Below, piece after piece: positions 8,368 through 18,800 of a DNA stretch of 41,171 nucleotides. The stretch lies in NCBI RefSeq assembly GCF_900116345.1, contig NZ_FPAH01000023.1:1-41171 (forward strand), given 5' to 3'. Within the stretch, counting starts at the first letter, position 1; every line of letters begins with the position of its first letter. Both the position numbers and the translations under genes were made by a program. The DNA comes from Succinivibrio dextrinosolvens. Its GTDB lineage: Bacteria; Pseudomonadota; Gammaproteobacteria; Enterobacterales; Succinivibrionaceae. The notes beneath the pieces are model-generated. The model was given only the letters and a program-made list of their open reading frames with translations, was not told the origin of the DNA and ran no database searches.

Positions 8368-8844
8368 CTATTTCTCCTTAGTGTTTTTTCTCTTGCTGAG
8401 CTTTGAGGAGACCACTGCTACAAAGATTATGTAGACGATCATAGGAAACAGTATAATTTCCTCATCCTCTGTATCAACTGTGACAGCTATAACGCCGGTG
8501 ATGGTGGCTGCAAACAGAAAACCAATGAAGAGCAGAACCTTGAGTATTTTATTTATCGCAGATTCATAGGTTACAGAGCCTGAGCCGGTGGTATTTGAAT
8601 AGCTCTGCGCCCGGGTTGTGTTCTGTGTGGTGCCGGAAATTTGTGCCTGTGCAGGAGAATGGTTCTGATTCTTCTGTGAAATGCTCTTTTCAATTGAAGG
8701 ACTGTTCAGCACGCCAGCGTGCTGCTGATGCTCTTTCTGAGATTTGGCTATTTCATCCTTAATCTCATCGATTGAGGTCTTCCCCAGTTTTTCAATGAGA
8801 GATACATAATCTCCATCTTTAGGTTCAAAAGGAATGTTGCTCAT
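8368..8844 (-). CDS. Unknown two-helix membrane protein, first gene of the sppA operon (158 aa)
   Basis: Not recognised. The first ~95 residues are polar and low-complexity (Gln/Ser/Thr/Asn-rich), with a predicted helix near DEIKDEIAKSQKEHQQ. Two hydrophobic segments follow at about 101-122 and 129-145. The protein ends in a basic tail, KLSKRKNTKEK. The topology suggests both ends are cytoplasmic. It has AAGGA upstream of its ATG, and its stop codon lies 3 nt before the nfeD start, so it is translated as part of the same message. Its position suggests a role with the stomatin/NfeD/SppA membrane complex, but no function can be assigned. Confidence 0.7.
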   Translation of the reverse strand: MSNIPFEPKDGDYVSLIEKLGKTSIDEIKDEIAKSQKEHQQHAGVLNSPSIEKSISQKNQNHSPAQAQISGTTQNTTRAQSYSNTTGSGSVTYESAINKILKVLLFIGFLFAATITGVIAVTVDTEDEEIILFPMIVYIIFVAVVSSKLSKRKNTKEK

Positions 8845-8959
8845 AAAATCCTTATATATATCTTTTGTCTGAGCGGTGATTTTTTTTCTCTAAGCCGTTT
8901 GGTGACTTGGAGAGCTGTTTGTTCTTATAAGGCAGATTTTGACTGCTTTTGTATGAAAA

Positions 8960-8968
8960 ATTATATCA
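8960..8968 (-). promoter_or_regulatory. Candidate extended -10 promoter of the membrane operon
   Basis: On the minus strand TGaTATAAT is an extended -10 element about 115 nt upstream of the first gene. No good -35 is seen at 17 nt. A 7-bp inverted repeat (gacagag / ctctgtc, 8989-9017) lies just upstream and could be an operator. Confidence 0.45.
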
Positions 8969-9159
8969 CAGCCGTCTGTTTTAATCGGGACAGAGCTAGT
9001 CTTTTTTAAACTCTGTCAAAAAGATTCTGTATATATACTCCATTTACCTTATTGGAAAGTTAGTGGAAATAAACAGTGATTTAATTAATAGTTTAAGATT
9101 TATTTGAATATAGTGAAAAAAAATATAAACTTTTATTTTTATATTTCAAAGAATTAAAA

Positions 9160-9277
9160 AATTATTTTTAATATCAATAAGTAAGATTTTTTTATCTTGA
9201 TTTTTTATTTAATAATTTATCCTAGCTCACACTCTTGCAATTCTACTACAAATGTAGCTGAAAAAATATCCTATCCT
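9160..9277 (+). promoter_or_regulatory. Effector promoter P1, shared with P2 and P3
   Basis: An upstream AT-rich block at 9160-9184 is followed by TCACA (9227-9231). The 20-nt core aaatgtagctgaaaaaatat is at 9250-9269 and a -10-like TATCCT at 9272-9277. The 20-nt core is identical at 12650-12669. The upstream block recurs there with two mismatches at the same distance (92 versus 91 bp before ATGTAG). ATGTAG overlaps the expected -35 position, which suggests an activator-dependent promoter. Confidence 0.65.
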
Positions 9278-9283
9278 TATAAA

Positions 9284-9493
9284 TAGCTCAACACTTTTCG
9301 AAGTGTTGCTTTCTGTGTAAATTCAAAGAAAACAGCGGAGTCCTTCATGACCGGAAGGTCTTGATGTATGCATAACTACAGGTGGTATGAATGCTCTCTT
9401 CGAAGTATTAAGCCTATAACTTATGCAGATAAAGCAATATTTGAATAGAAATATTCAGAAGATAACGGTTAACCGACAACTAAGGAGCATTTA
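9284..9493 (+). promoter_or_regulatory. Long structured 5' leader of the chaperone-effector operon
   Basis: This is the predicted ~210-nt untranslated leader downstream of P1. It opens with a perfect hairpin at 9290-9307 (aacactt-TTCG-aagtgtt), a UUCG tetraloop at the expected 5' end. It also contains short start-stop frames. One at 9387-9419 encodes MNALFEVLSL and is preceded by AGGTGG. A 10-bp palindrome, cggttaaccg, lies at 9466-9475. A role in post-transcriptional control is inference. Confidence 0.4.
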
Positions 9494-9949
9494 ATGTTTT
9501 TCAAGGATCTTGTAGCAAAACTGTCCGAGGAGAGCGGGCTTGATTTAGAACCTGACATCTACGATACCTGTATGCTGGAAAGGGACGGTATTGTTATAAG
9601 TTTTAAGCATCAACAGGAGAGTGATGATATCGCTATTTTTGCTCCCGTAACAGATCCTGACAAGATAGTCCGTCTAAATGAATCTGCCTTGAGGATGGCT
9701 CTTTCACTTTGCTATAACGGTGTGGGAACAGGAGGGTGTTTTATAGGTCTTTTTGAAGAAAATCTGGTACTGACCAGATATGTTCCTTTAAAAGATCTGA
9801 GTGTGGAAAAGTTTGCTGCTATTCTGAACGCTTTTGGCGAGACTGCTTATGATGTTCATAATGCGATTATTGCTGCATATCAGGATATTCCGGCAACCGT
9901 AAGTTCTCAGGGAAACGAGAAAATGCTGGAGCATGGACTTTCTGTTTAA
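9494..9949 (+). CDS. CesT/SycE-like type III secretion chaperone (151 aa)
   Basis: The clearest chaperone of the four in the window. An N-terminal helix (FFKDLVAKLSEESGLDL) is followed by a Cys/Leu strand (TCMLERDGIVISF) and acidic strands. A helix then carries LRMALSLCYNGVGTGGCFIG, like the LLxxN segment of CesT-family proteins. The C-terminal helix is VEKFAAILNAFGETAYDVHNAI. The start ATG has AAGGAG upstream. The 802-aa effector candidate begins 46 nt downstream, and the pair is probably co-transcribed from P1. The chaperone would keep that effector export-competent in the cytoplasm. Confidence 0.8.
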   Translation: MFFKDLVAKLSEESGLDLEPDIYDTCMLERDGIVISFKHQQESDDIAIFAPVTDPDKIVRLNESALRMALSLCYNGVGTGGCFIGLFEENLVLTRYVPLKDLSVEKFAAILNAFGETAYDVHNAIIAAYQDIPATVSSQGNEKMLEHGLSV

Positions 9950-9995
9950 ACAGAAATGAGCGATAACCCGATTAGATTGATATGAGGTAGAGAAT

Positions 9996-12404
9996 ATGGA
10001 TCTTAATCTTGAGAATATTTCCAAAATCGACACAAGCAAATCTTATTATCTTTCTGACAGTGGAGAGATAAAAAAATCGGGATTGCTTCACAAGTTCAAA
10101 TGTCTTTTTAATCTTGGTCATTCAAGAGAGCGTGTCGCTAATCTTGTCAATGCCATTAGAAGGACCCTGATAACAGAATCCAACGAAATGGGAAAAGAGG
10201 CGTTGGATAATCAGATGAAGAATATCAGCACCAAAAAGGCTCTTACCGGAAGCGAAATCAAAGTACTGGCTGATAATTTTATTACATCGAACAAAAAGTC
10301 TATTCTGAAGCATAATGCCTCAAAAATGGTTTCTTCCCTGGCTAATCAGACTATTGAATCTTTATCTTTTGTATCAAATGGACAAATCAAGTTTTCTGAT
10401 AGTTTAAAAAAACTGTTAACCTCTTATGTAGAGAAATATGTTGATAATCCTCCAACCACAAATAAGGATGGTCAGACTGTTATTGATGAAGAGACTTTGC
10501 GAAATCATGTAAATAACGACCTTTCTTTGTTGGGAAAGCTGATTATAGACATAAAGAATTCTGAGGCTCTGGGCAAACCTGAGATATCGGATGATTATGC
10601 AGAATACCTTCAGTCAGCTCTCTCTGAGGTTATAAACGGCAAGATTAAGCCTGAGGATTTTTCTATTGAGAATTTGAAGAGTCCTGATGTGGCTAGTGAA
10701 CAAAAACTTCAGAAATTTTTGAATAGTAAAAATTCTCCTGATAAAAGTGCTGTAATTGAAGCTGTTGTGAAGTACACGGCAGAGGATTTAAAGGGTGATC
10801 CTGAGTTACAGTCTATTGTTAGAAAGGTTGCTCTGCCTCTTATACTGAGAGCTGATAATACCTTCCGTACCGTAGATGCTATAAAGAAGAAAATTGAAGG
10901 TATTAAAACTAATCTTGAGGAATATCGTGCGCTAAGCGTCAATAACCCTAAGATTTTGGATAAAGGTAAAGAGCTGCTTATCGCTCTTCGTGGCGCAAGT
11001 TTTCCTAAAGGCACAATTGCTTCGCAGTTTAACTTTATAAATTCTGCAGATCTTGGGGATCTGACGAAAATTAATGGCAATTCATCTGCTATGGATCTGC
11101 ATAAGGCTATTTTAAAACTTAAAAATGTAATGATAGATGCATCTAGAGTTCTCCCTGAGAAACATCCAGATACAGGCGAGGATTACATGGCTGCATTCAG
11201 GTCTCTGCAGATGAATCTTATTCTTTTAAAACTTGAGCCAGCACAGCGAATGAATATTATGAAAGGATTTGATTCTGTGATGCTGTCAAATCTTTCTGCA
11301 GCTTACCAACAGCAGTCAAACTCTTTTCTTAGATCTGAAGATACCACAAGACAGATGCAGGATCTTCAACGCGAAGAACTTCATTATATGGATCTTCTGT
11401 CTAATAACTTTATGACACTGCTGCACGAGTTTACAGGAACGGATCCTAAAGTTTTTGTGGCTTCATTAGGGCAGGCTAATTCTGATTTAATAGCTCAGAT
11501 CAAATCCGATGCTATATCTGAGGCTAACAGAGAGGCAAAAACCAGACTTGAAAATCATTATCAAGATTATATGAAAGGAGAACATTTTGGCTTTCTCAGG
11601 GACAAGTTTGAGAATATAGCTTATAACAAGAGTATTGCTGCCAAACGTCCATTCAATACTTCTGAGATGTTCTCTGCTGCCGTTTTTAAAGACGTTAAGA
11701 GAATGCTGGACTGGAATATTATTTCTTCCATGATTTCTTTTTCTAATGGTCGAATTGAGGATACTTCATTTTTCAAGGATCTCTCAGTACTTGATGTCAA
11801 AATAGAAGACAAGCCTTTAAATAAAGATCCTAAAATTGCGCTGGATCAGCTTGCTCAGTTTGTTACTCAGGGAAAGAAGTCTGCATTTGATGGATTAACC
11901 GCCGAAGAGAAGAATAAGGTTGGTATTGTGATGTCAATGATAAGTAAGCAAACCGTCAAGACAATTACTGATGGTGTTCCTCTTGGTCTGAGTGATAATC
12001 ATGATAAACCACTGTTTAAACTATCCGGAAATGGTCCTCAGAGTGAAAAATCGTCACTTAATCTTAGGTACTCAGGAGATAGTTTTGTCGTTAACTGCTC
12101 TTATGAGCAGGATGCTTCGTCCCTACAGTATGGAGGTCAGGATATCACTCTGAATCCTAATACCAAGGTTAAAGGCAATTTTGAGTTCAGAATTGACGAA
12201 AGTGAGCTTTCAAGACTTGGTAAGTTTGATTACAAATCCCTGAACAATGCTCATGTACAAAATATTGATGAAGAGGTTGGTCCTGAGAATCAGGGAGATA
12301 ATGCCCATGACAAGATGAAACGAATCATGGATACATTCTCGAAGGATTTTGAGTCAAATATTAGAATGACTGAGTCTACTTATTCTATTGTGGAACCAGA
12401 TTAG
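9996..12404 (+). CDS. Candidate type III secreted effector, 802 aa, unknown function
   Basis: Not recognised as a known effector. There is no Sec signal or transmembrane segment. The start MDLNLENISKIDTSK resembles the N-terminus of the 427-aa effector (NNISQINTS). An amphipathic element shared with the other large effectors follows at about 29-47 (GLLHKFKCLFNLGHSRERV). The middle, about 50-650, is mostly helical. The C-terminal ~130 residues look beta-rich (LFKLSGNGP, LNLRYSGDSFVVNCSYEQ, GNFEFRIDESEL) and may be a separate domain. The start ATG 9996 has GAGGT upstream. A terminator follows, making a two-gene operon with the chaperone. No catalytic motif was recognised. Confidence 0.6.
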   Translation: MDLNLENISKIDTSKSYYLSDSGEIKKSGLLHKFKCLFNLGHSRERVANLVNAIRRTLITESNEMGKEALDNQMKNISTKKALTGSEIKVLADNFITSNKKSILKHNASKMVSSLANQTIESLSFVSNGQIKFSDSLKKLLTSYVEKYVDNPPTTNKDGQTVIDEETLRNHVNNDLSLLGKLIIDIKNSEALGKPEISDDYAEYLQSALSEVINGKIKPEDFSIENLKSPDVASEQKLQKFLNSKNSPDKSAVIEAVVKYTAEDLKGDPELQSIVRKVALPLILRADNTFRTVDAIKKKIEGIKTNLEEYRALSVNNPKILDKGKELLIALRGASFPKGTIASQFNFINSADLGDLTKINGNSSAMDLHKAILKLKNVMIDASRVLPEKHPDTGEDYMAAFRSLQMNLILLKLEPAQRMNIMKGFDSVMLSNLSAAYQQQSNSFLRSEDTTRQMQDLQREELHYMDLLSNNFMTLLHEFTGTDPKVFVASLGQANSDLIAQIKSDAISEANREAKTRLENHYQDYMKGEHFGFLRDKFENIAYNKSIAAKRPFNTSEMFSAAVFKDVKRMLDWNIISSMISFSNGRIEDTSFFKDLSVLDVKIEDKPLNKDPKIALDQLAQFVTQGKKSAFDGLTAEEKNKVGIVMSMISKQTVKTITDGVPLGLSDNHDKPLFKLSGNGPQSEKSSLNLRYSGDSFVVNCSYEQDASSLQYGGQDITLNPNTKVKGNFEFRIDESELSRLGKFDYKSLNNAHVQNIDEEVGPENQGDNAHDKMKRIMDTFSKDFESNIRMTESTYSIVEPD

Positions 12405-12443
12405 AAGACGGATAGATATTTATTTATCTTTCAGATTTTAATG

Positions 12444-12486
12444 AGCCCCCAACGTAATGGAAATATATTATGCTGGTGGGCTTTTG
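12444..12486 (+). terminator. Terminator of the 802-aa effector operon
   Basis: An imperfect stem (agccccca / ggtgggct) with a long AT-rich loop ends in CTTTTGG, 40 nt after the stop codon. The base pairing is not perfect and the T-tract is short. Confidence 0.6.
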
Positions 12487-12560
12487 GTTTAAGGCAATTT
12501 TTTTTATTTAGTAAAAAAAATATATATAAAATTTTCTGTAACATTTCATTAAATTTTATT

Positions 12561-12677
12561 AATTATCTTTAATAACAATAAGTAACCTTATAACTGATAT
12601 ATTCTTAATTGATTTATTTATTGCAGTTCACAATTTTGATAATTGTTATAAATGTAGCTGAAAAAATATTATATATA
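12561..12677 (+). promoter_or_regulatory. Effector promoter P2, shared with P1 and P3
   Basis: The AT-rich block at 12561-12585 differs from the P1 block by two bases. TCACA lies at 12628-12632. The 20-nt core aaatgtagctgaaaaaatat at 12650-12669 is identical to P1, and a TATATA -10 is at 12672-12677. The predicted leader before the giant gene is about 130 nt. The rest of the 12405-12810 gap is AT-rich without a gene. Confidence 0.65.
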
Positions 12678-12810
12678 TGTGTATATGTTTCAATAATTTT
12701 TAAGCGGATATCTTTGTGTTAATCCTGCTGACTTAAAGATTGTATAAGTACTATAAAAGAGCTCCTTTTGGAGGCATGTCAAAAGGACTGTATGTGTCGA
12801 GAGGTGTATT

Positions 12811-15800
12811 ATGTCCGATTTTCCAATTAATGGCGGTAATCAGAATAACGTTCAGAACAATTACGAATATGATAAAAACAGCCTTATTGCTGAAATGAAC
12901 GGACTTAATACCACCATCGAGAACATGGATGATATTGAGGAATCCGATGAGCATGAGGAACAGCTTAATCCTCCTCAGGTAGTTAACGAACTAACCGATG
13001 TTCCCGTCTTATCTGATGCTCTTGTAAGCAAAAACAAGGCTCTGCAGCTCTTCAGGTCTCCTCTTGAAACTCATGACACCTTTGAGAGAACTCTGCAGCG
13101 TAAGCACAAATTCAATTTCTTTGAAAAGTTTCTGTGTGTGATATCCTTCGGTCTTGCATCCCCCCTCATCAACCATCTGAATAAAAGTAATGACCGTAAA
13201 GAAGCTATGGAGCTTAAGAACAACACTCTGGCTGTTAATTATGCTCTGGCAAATTTTCCTAAGGATGAACACTCTAACAGCGTCAATGTCGATCTCTTCA
13301 ACGATGGAAAAGTAATTCATGCTCAGTTAGAACGTAATGAGAAGAATCAGCTTTTTATCAAACTTCCGCGTATGGAGCAGAAAATCAGACTGCCATATGA
13401 TTTACAGCAGATGAAGACTCTGATCTCTACCGATATCTGCTCCCATATTGATATTTTTGGGCTGGAATCTGCTCTTATCAGTCTGGATGCTGAGAATAAG
13501 GATATAAACCGCAGAGGTATGCTTACAAACATTCTCTCTCATATGACTGGCGGTGAGAAGAAATACGATGAGCTCAGTGTAATGGACTTCAACTCTCTAG
13601 AATCCATTGTAAGAGATATTAGAAACAATTCTGAAACACTTCGCGAGAGTGGCAGTTCTGATGCAGATATTTTTCAGAGCAATAGGACATTTCTTGAGAA
13701 TGAGCTTAAGAAAGTGGAAGCTAAACATCAGCTTATTGCCACTAAGCTTAACAGTTCTCTTGTTCAGAAGGAGGCTCTATATAACGAGTCCATCGCCAAT
13801 ATTGAAGATCAGATTTATCAGAGCAATCTAAACAAGCTGACACTTGAGCTTAATGCTCAGAAAACTAAAAAGGAATCTCTAGATAAGACTATCTCAGAGA
13901 AAAGTTCCGCTATTGCTTCCTATCTTGAGAAAAAAGATCTGACTCCTGAAGATCTTCAGAAAAAACGAGGAGTTGAATCTGAGCTTGAGACAGCAACCAA
14001 AAACAGAACACTGGTTGTAGATAAGATTGCAGATCTGGAGAAGAGAATTGATACCTTAAATGAGGAGCATGAGAATTTACTTGCCCAGAGAGCTCAGAAT
14101 GCACTGGATAATCCTGTGCCTCTGAATAATCAGGTCATGCCTGAGGAGCTTGGCGAGGCTGGTAAGCATAGTCAGAAGATAAATTCTATTTATGTAAATT
14201 CCATTATTGAAAAGCTTGAGACGGAAAAGAAGGAATCTCCTCAGAGCGTTTCTCAGAAAGTTGATACCTCAGTAATACTAAACGGAACCGATAACAAGTA
14301 CACTAAGCAGAAAGCGGTTCTGCAGAATAAGATAGAACTTGTTAAAGAGTATGGTACTGAGAACGCAAAGAAATATACAGATGGCCTCAGATCGCTAAAG
14401 GAGAATTCTCAGAACAAACTCAAAAACTTCTATACTGCAGATTTGCTGACCTCTAAGATTATCGGCCTTAATAGTGACTTCAATCATAATCATATCCTTA
14501 AAGCCGAATATGATGACAAGCTCTACAAGCTAGAGTCTGAGATTGCCAAACTTAAGAACAGTCAGGATCCTGCTGCACAGGAAACATTAAAACACCTTAA
14601 CACTGAACTTAACAATCTGAAGAAGAATCCAACCTATTTGAGTGATGAAAAGCTTATCAAGAATATGGTTCTGGAGAATAAGGAAATATTTGCCTCTATC
14701 AATGCGGAGATAAAAAAGATTATGCAGGAGACCAATTCCACAAATCCGGAGTTGGCCTTCAGCAACACCTCAATCGGTAAGATCATAAATTCCGAGGTTG
14801 GGGATATTGTCTGTTCTCTGTGTCGAGAAATCGGGTTTGACAAGATAACAGCTGGTGATATTGACTCTTCTCTGACTGCATTTGATATGAAGAACAGCAT
14901 TGCCGGTTTCTTTTCTTCAATCGGATCTTTCTTCGGGGGCGGTGATGTTCCTAAGGCTGAGGAGAAAAAAACGGTTGATCCTTTCTTTGTAAAAGTATCC
15001 CGTATTCCAAATGCAATTTCCTCTATGAGTGTTGTCAAGTTACAGAATCTCACCGAGGAACTGTCAATAGCATTAAGGTCAAAAAATTTCACCTATGAAC
15101 AGTTTAAGGAGCTTAAAGGCAAATACATCGCTGTTATCAGTCTCTTTGAAAATCCTGACCACAAAAACTTTATTACCCAGAGCGTACCAGAGAAAACCAG
15201 AAATCTTCTTCTGGCTCTAAACAAGGTTAAGAATGAAGAAGCTTTTTATACTGCAATCAGCAGATATAAAAAGGCAGAGGAATTCTCTGCCATGGCAAAG
15301 GAGATTGACTCTCTCAAGGGTAAAGGTCTGACTATTGATAAGGTTTTAACCAACCTTATTTCTGATGATACTATGCCTCCTTTAAAAATCAGCGAGAATA
15401 AGCCATTATTCAGGTTATTCTCGGAACTTGTACAATCCAACAATTCAAAGGATGTTCAGAAAAATCTGCAAAGGTTCAAACCTTACATGTCCAAGTCAGA
15501 TTATTCCGTGATTACTAAATTTGCTTCAGTTTTTTCTGGATTTCTTGGAAGCAACTATATCAAGGGAGTGCTTAACTCAAATAAAGATACTGATATAACC
15601 GGTCTTTTCAAGGAGATGGTTGAAACCTGTCTTGCTTCTGGGTTAAAGTCTCCGATTTCCTCTGTGCTAGAGCAGCTTGAAAAAGATGTCACAAATGAAG
15701 AACTGAGAAAGACCAGAGATGATTTCCTGGGGGACGAAAAAAACGCCTGTCAGCACAGGATGTGCGAGAACTTTGCCTCACTGTTTGCCACCATTGAAAA

Positions 15801-18800
15801 TCGTGATGTTGAAACAGGTTTGAAGGAAATTGAAGAGCTGACTAATCAGGGTAATCTCGATGAGGCTACCATGAGGAGAGTGCTTGAGAATCACCCTTCA
15901 CTTCTTGTTCATGCTTTTGATTTGAGTTTCTCTGATGGGCTGACTCCGCAGCAGACTTATCTGTCAAAACATCTGATTCTTGCCTTTGCTCCTTTCCGCA
16001 CTGTGTTGACTCAGACTTATACCTCAGGAAAGGGGAGGGAATATCTGAATACCTCTGACTATAGAGAACTTGCAGATAAACTTCTTTATACTTTTAATCA
16101 TGATCCTCTAACCTTTAATAAGAAGCTTTACAATCCTATAACTCAGGATCTCAGAGATATGTTCTCTGACGCAATGTATACCGTTACCACGACCATTCCA
16201 AAGAGTGTTCCGGGAGTTACTCTAACCTCAAATGAGGCCATTGGTTCGGCAAGTCTATCCGATAATGGAGCTTTTGACTTCAAGAGCGCCATGGATAAGC
16301 TTGAGGATGATATCCTGGCGGTAAGAAATGCTCAGGAGGACTATATACGTTTTGATCTGGATATTGTTTCTTCTTTTGCAAATGATCAGAAAGAGCTTAC
16401 GGCTGAGCAGCGTGCTTTCTGGGTTCACAATTTCCTTGCCGATCTGATTTTTGAAGAAGACGGCAGAGAGTATGATAAATCTATTGATAAGCTTGAAAAA
16501 GACGCTCCTGATGCAATACAGCCTGGAGCTAAGCTCCTACGACTTCTGAAAAAGCACGCCAAGGCGCTTTCCTATATGATTAAGGATCCTATGGCGTTAA
16601 ATACTCTTCCATCTGTAATCAAGCCTCAGGTTGAGGCTCTGGTAAAACAGATAAGGGAATCCGGTCTGGAAATACTTGCAGATAAAAATACAGACATCTT
16701 CACAGATGGTCAGCTTGAAAACGGTGCTGATTTTATAAGAAACCTGCTGAACTTTGATATAAACAAGGCTAATTCAGAGTTTACTCAGACACAGCTTGAG
16801 CTTAAGCTCAGTCTTATCAGTGCCGAAAAGACTCTTGAAGACTCAGTTGATACGATTTTAGAAAATTTAAGTGAGATGATAAATACTCCTGAGGCGGTTC
16901 CTGAACAGGAGGTTCAGGCTGAACCTATTGCACTGGATGGTGATGAGGTTAACGGTGAAGCTGTCAATGCAGAGGAGGAAAAAGCACAAAATCCTCCTGT
17001 TGACAAAGGTGATATGTCCGATCCTCTTAATCCGAACTCTACTTTAAAGTCTTTAGATGAGAGTTCTGGCAATAAAGATGATGTCATGACTCAGTTCGTT
17101 ACCAATGTCCGCAAGAACTACTTCAACAAGCTTTCCAAAATGGATAAGCTTTCCATGGTATCTGCCTCAATCAGGTATTCAAGAGCAGACAAGAATGGCA
17201 ATATTTCAACAGATAAAATGATTGGTTCTGCCTTTAAGGGAGCAGGACCTATCATGCAGAAGATGCTACAGAAGACACCTCAGAAAGAGATCAGCGAGGA
17301 ACTCAAAAAGTCCTTCTCTGACATGAAGAGTAATCTGGCTCCTATACCTGAATCTGTGGTTCAGGCTCATCTTTTACAGATTGTTAACAATTCGGATGGC
17401 AAGGTTAAGAAGATTGAAATAGAGCGCTCATTAGGTGCAGCCTCAGTGGGGGAGGCTTTCCTCTGCAAGGTTTATACTTCTGACAAGCCTGAGGGCGTTG
17501 ACTGTGTTATCAAGATCCTGCGTCCGGATGTTATGAACAAGGCTCACCGTGAGCTTGAGATCTTCAGGGAAGCAGCCAAGAATATTCCTGGCATGGATGT
17601 AACCTTTGAAGGTTCTTTAAAGTCAATTATGGAGGAGCTTGATCTCACCATTGAAGCTCAGAACATTATTTCCGGTCAGGTTTACAACAACTTTGATCCT
17701 AATGTTCAGAGTATGAAGCTTTTTGATCTGGTACCACCATCTACTGATGTACTGATTATTGAAAAGGCTCCTGGAGTAACTGTAAACTGTGTTATCAATT
17801 CTCTCGAAAATAAGGTCTTAGACGACATTCTGAAGCCTGTAACCAAGGTTGAATCAAGAATCCCAGGACTTGAATTCAAACCTCAGTATGCATCTATTGA
17901 TGAGTTTCTTGCAGAGAGGGACGATCTCACCCCGTCAGAAAGTGACTTTGTGGATATGCATAGCAAGCTACTTACCGAGTACAAGGATCTGATTGAGCAG
18001 CGTAATAATCTGGTTAAATTCTCTAAGGAATGGGTTTCTCAGGGGATTTTTGAAACAGGCTTCTATCATGGTGATCTTCATGCTGGTAATATCATGACAT
18101 CAAAAGACAAGCTTACCGTTATTGACTTTGGTAACTGTATCAAGTTAAAGCCTTACCAGCAGGAAAATATCATTCGCATGATGGCAGCTTCCATCGATTC
18201 AAACGGACAGGCCTTTATGCAGGGCTTGAAGAATCTTCTCTCAGAGAAGAGTCTTCAGCGCCTTTCAGAGGTTAAAGATTACAATGGTGTGCAGATGACG
18301 GTAGAACAGCATCTGACTGATGTGATCTCTGCTATTTTGAGTAAGGGCGAAGAGAACGATACCGGACTTAGAATCAAGCTTGCTATGGAGGCTATTCTTA
18401 AGGAGGGTATTGAAATTCCTGCTCCTATATATAACTTTGAGCTGTGTCAGTTGTCTTTGCAGAATACCATTGATGAGATGAATTCTCAGATTGATACCGT
18501 ACGAAAGCTATTCTTAAAGCTGGGGTTAAGCAGAGATGATACAAGAAGCAACTCTCTGTGTCCTACAGCAAGTTTTGCAAAGAAGGCTGTTAATATCTTT
18601 GTCGGTGATATAGAAGAGAAGGATCAGAGCAAGGCTCTTCTGAAACTTTACAACGAAGAGCTTGATAATCTGTTAAAGGATCCTGAGGAAAAATTAAAGC
18701 GAAAGGTAAAGCATGTCGGTTCTCAAACAAATTCTTTGGATTTTTCTGCTCAGACTGGCAGTGTTAAAGCCGCATTCTGCTTTATGGATGATCCTAAATT

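Noticed and set aside
12777-12900. Upstream ATG preceded by GGAGG, opening a ~41-codon frame overlapping the giant gene start
   Set aside because: The GGAGG is only 1 nt from the ATG, too close to work. The 12811 ATG has properly spaced GAGAGG. The GGAGG is also part of a small hairpin.
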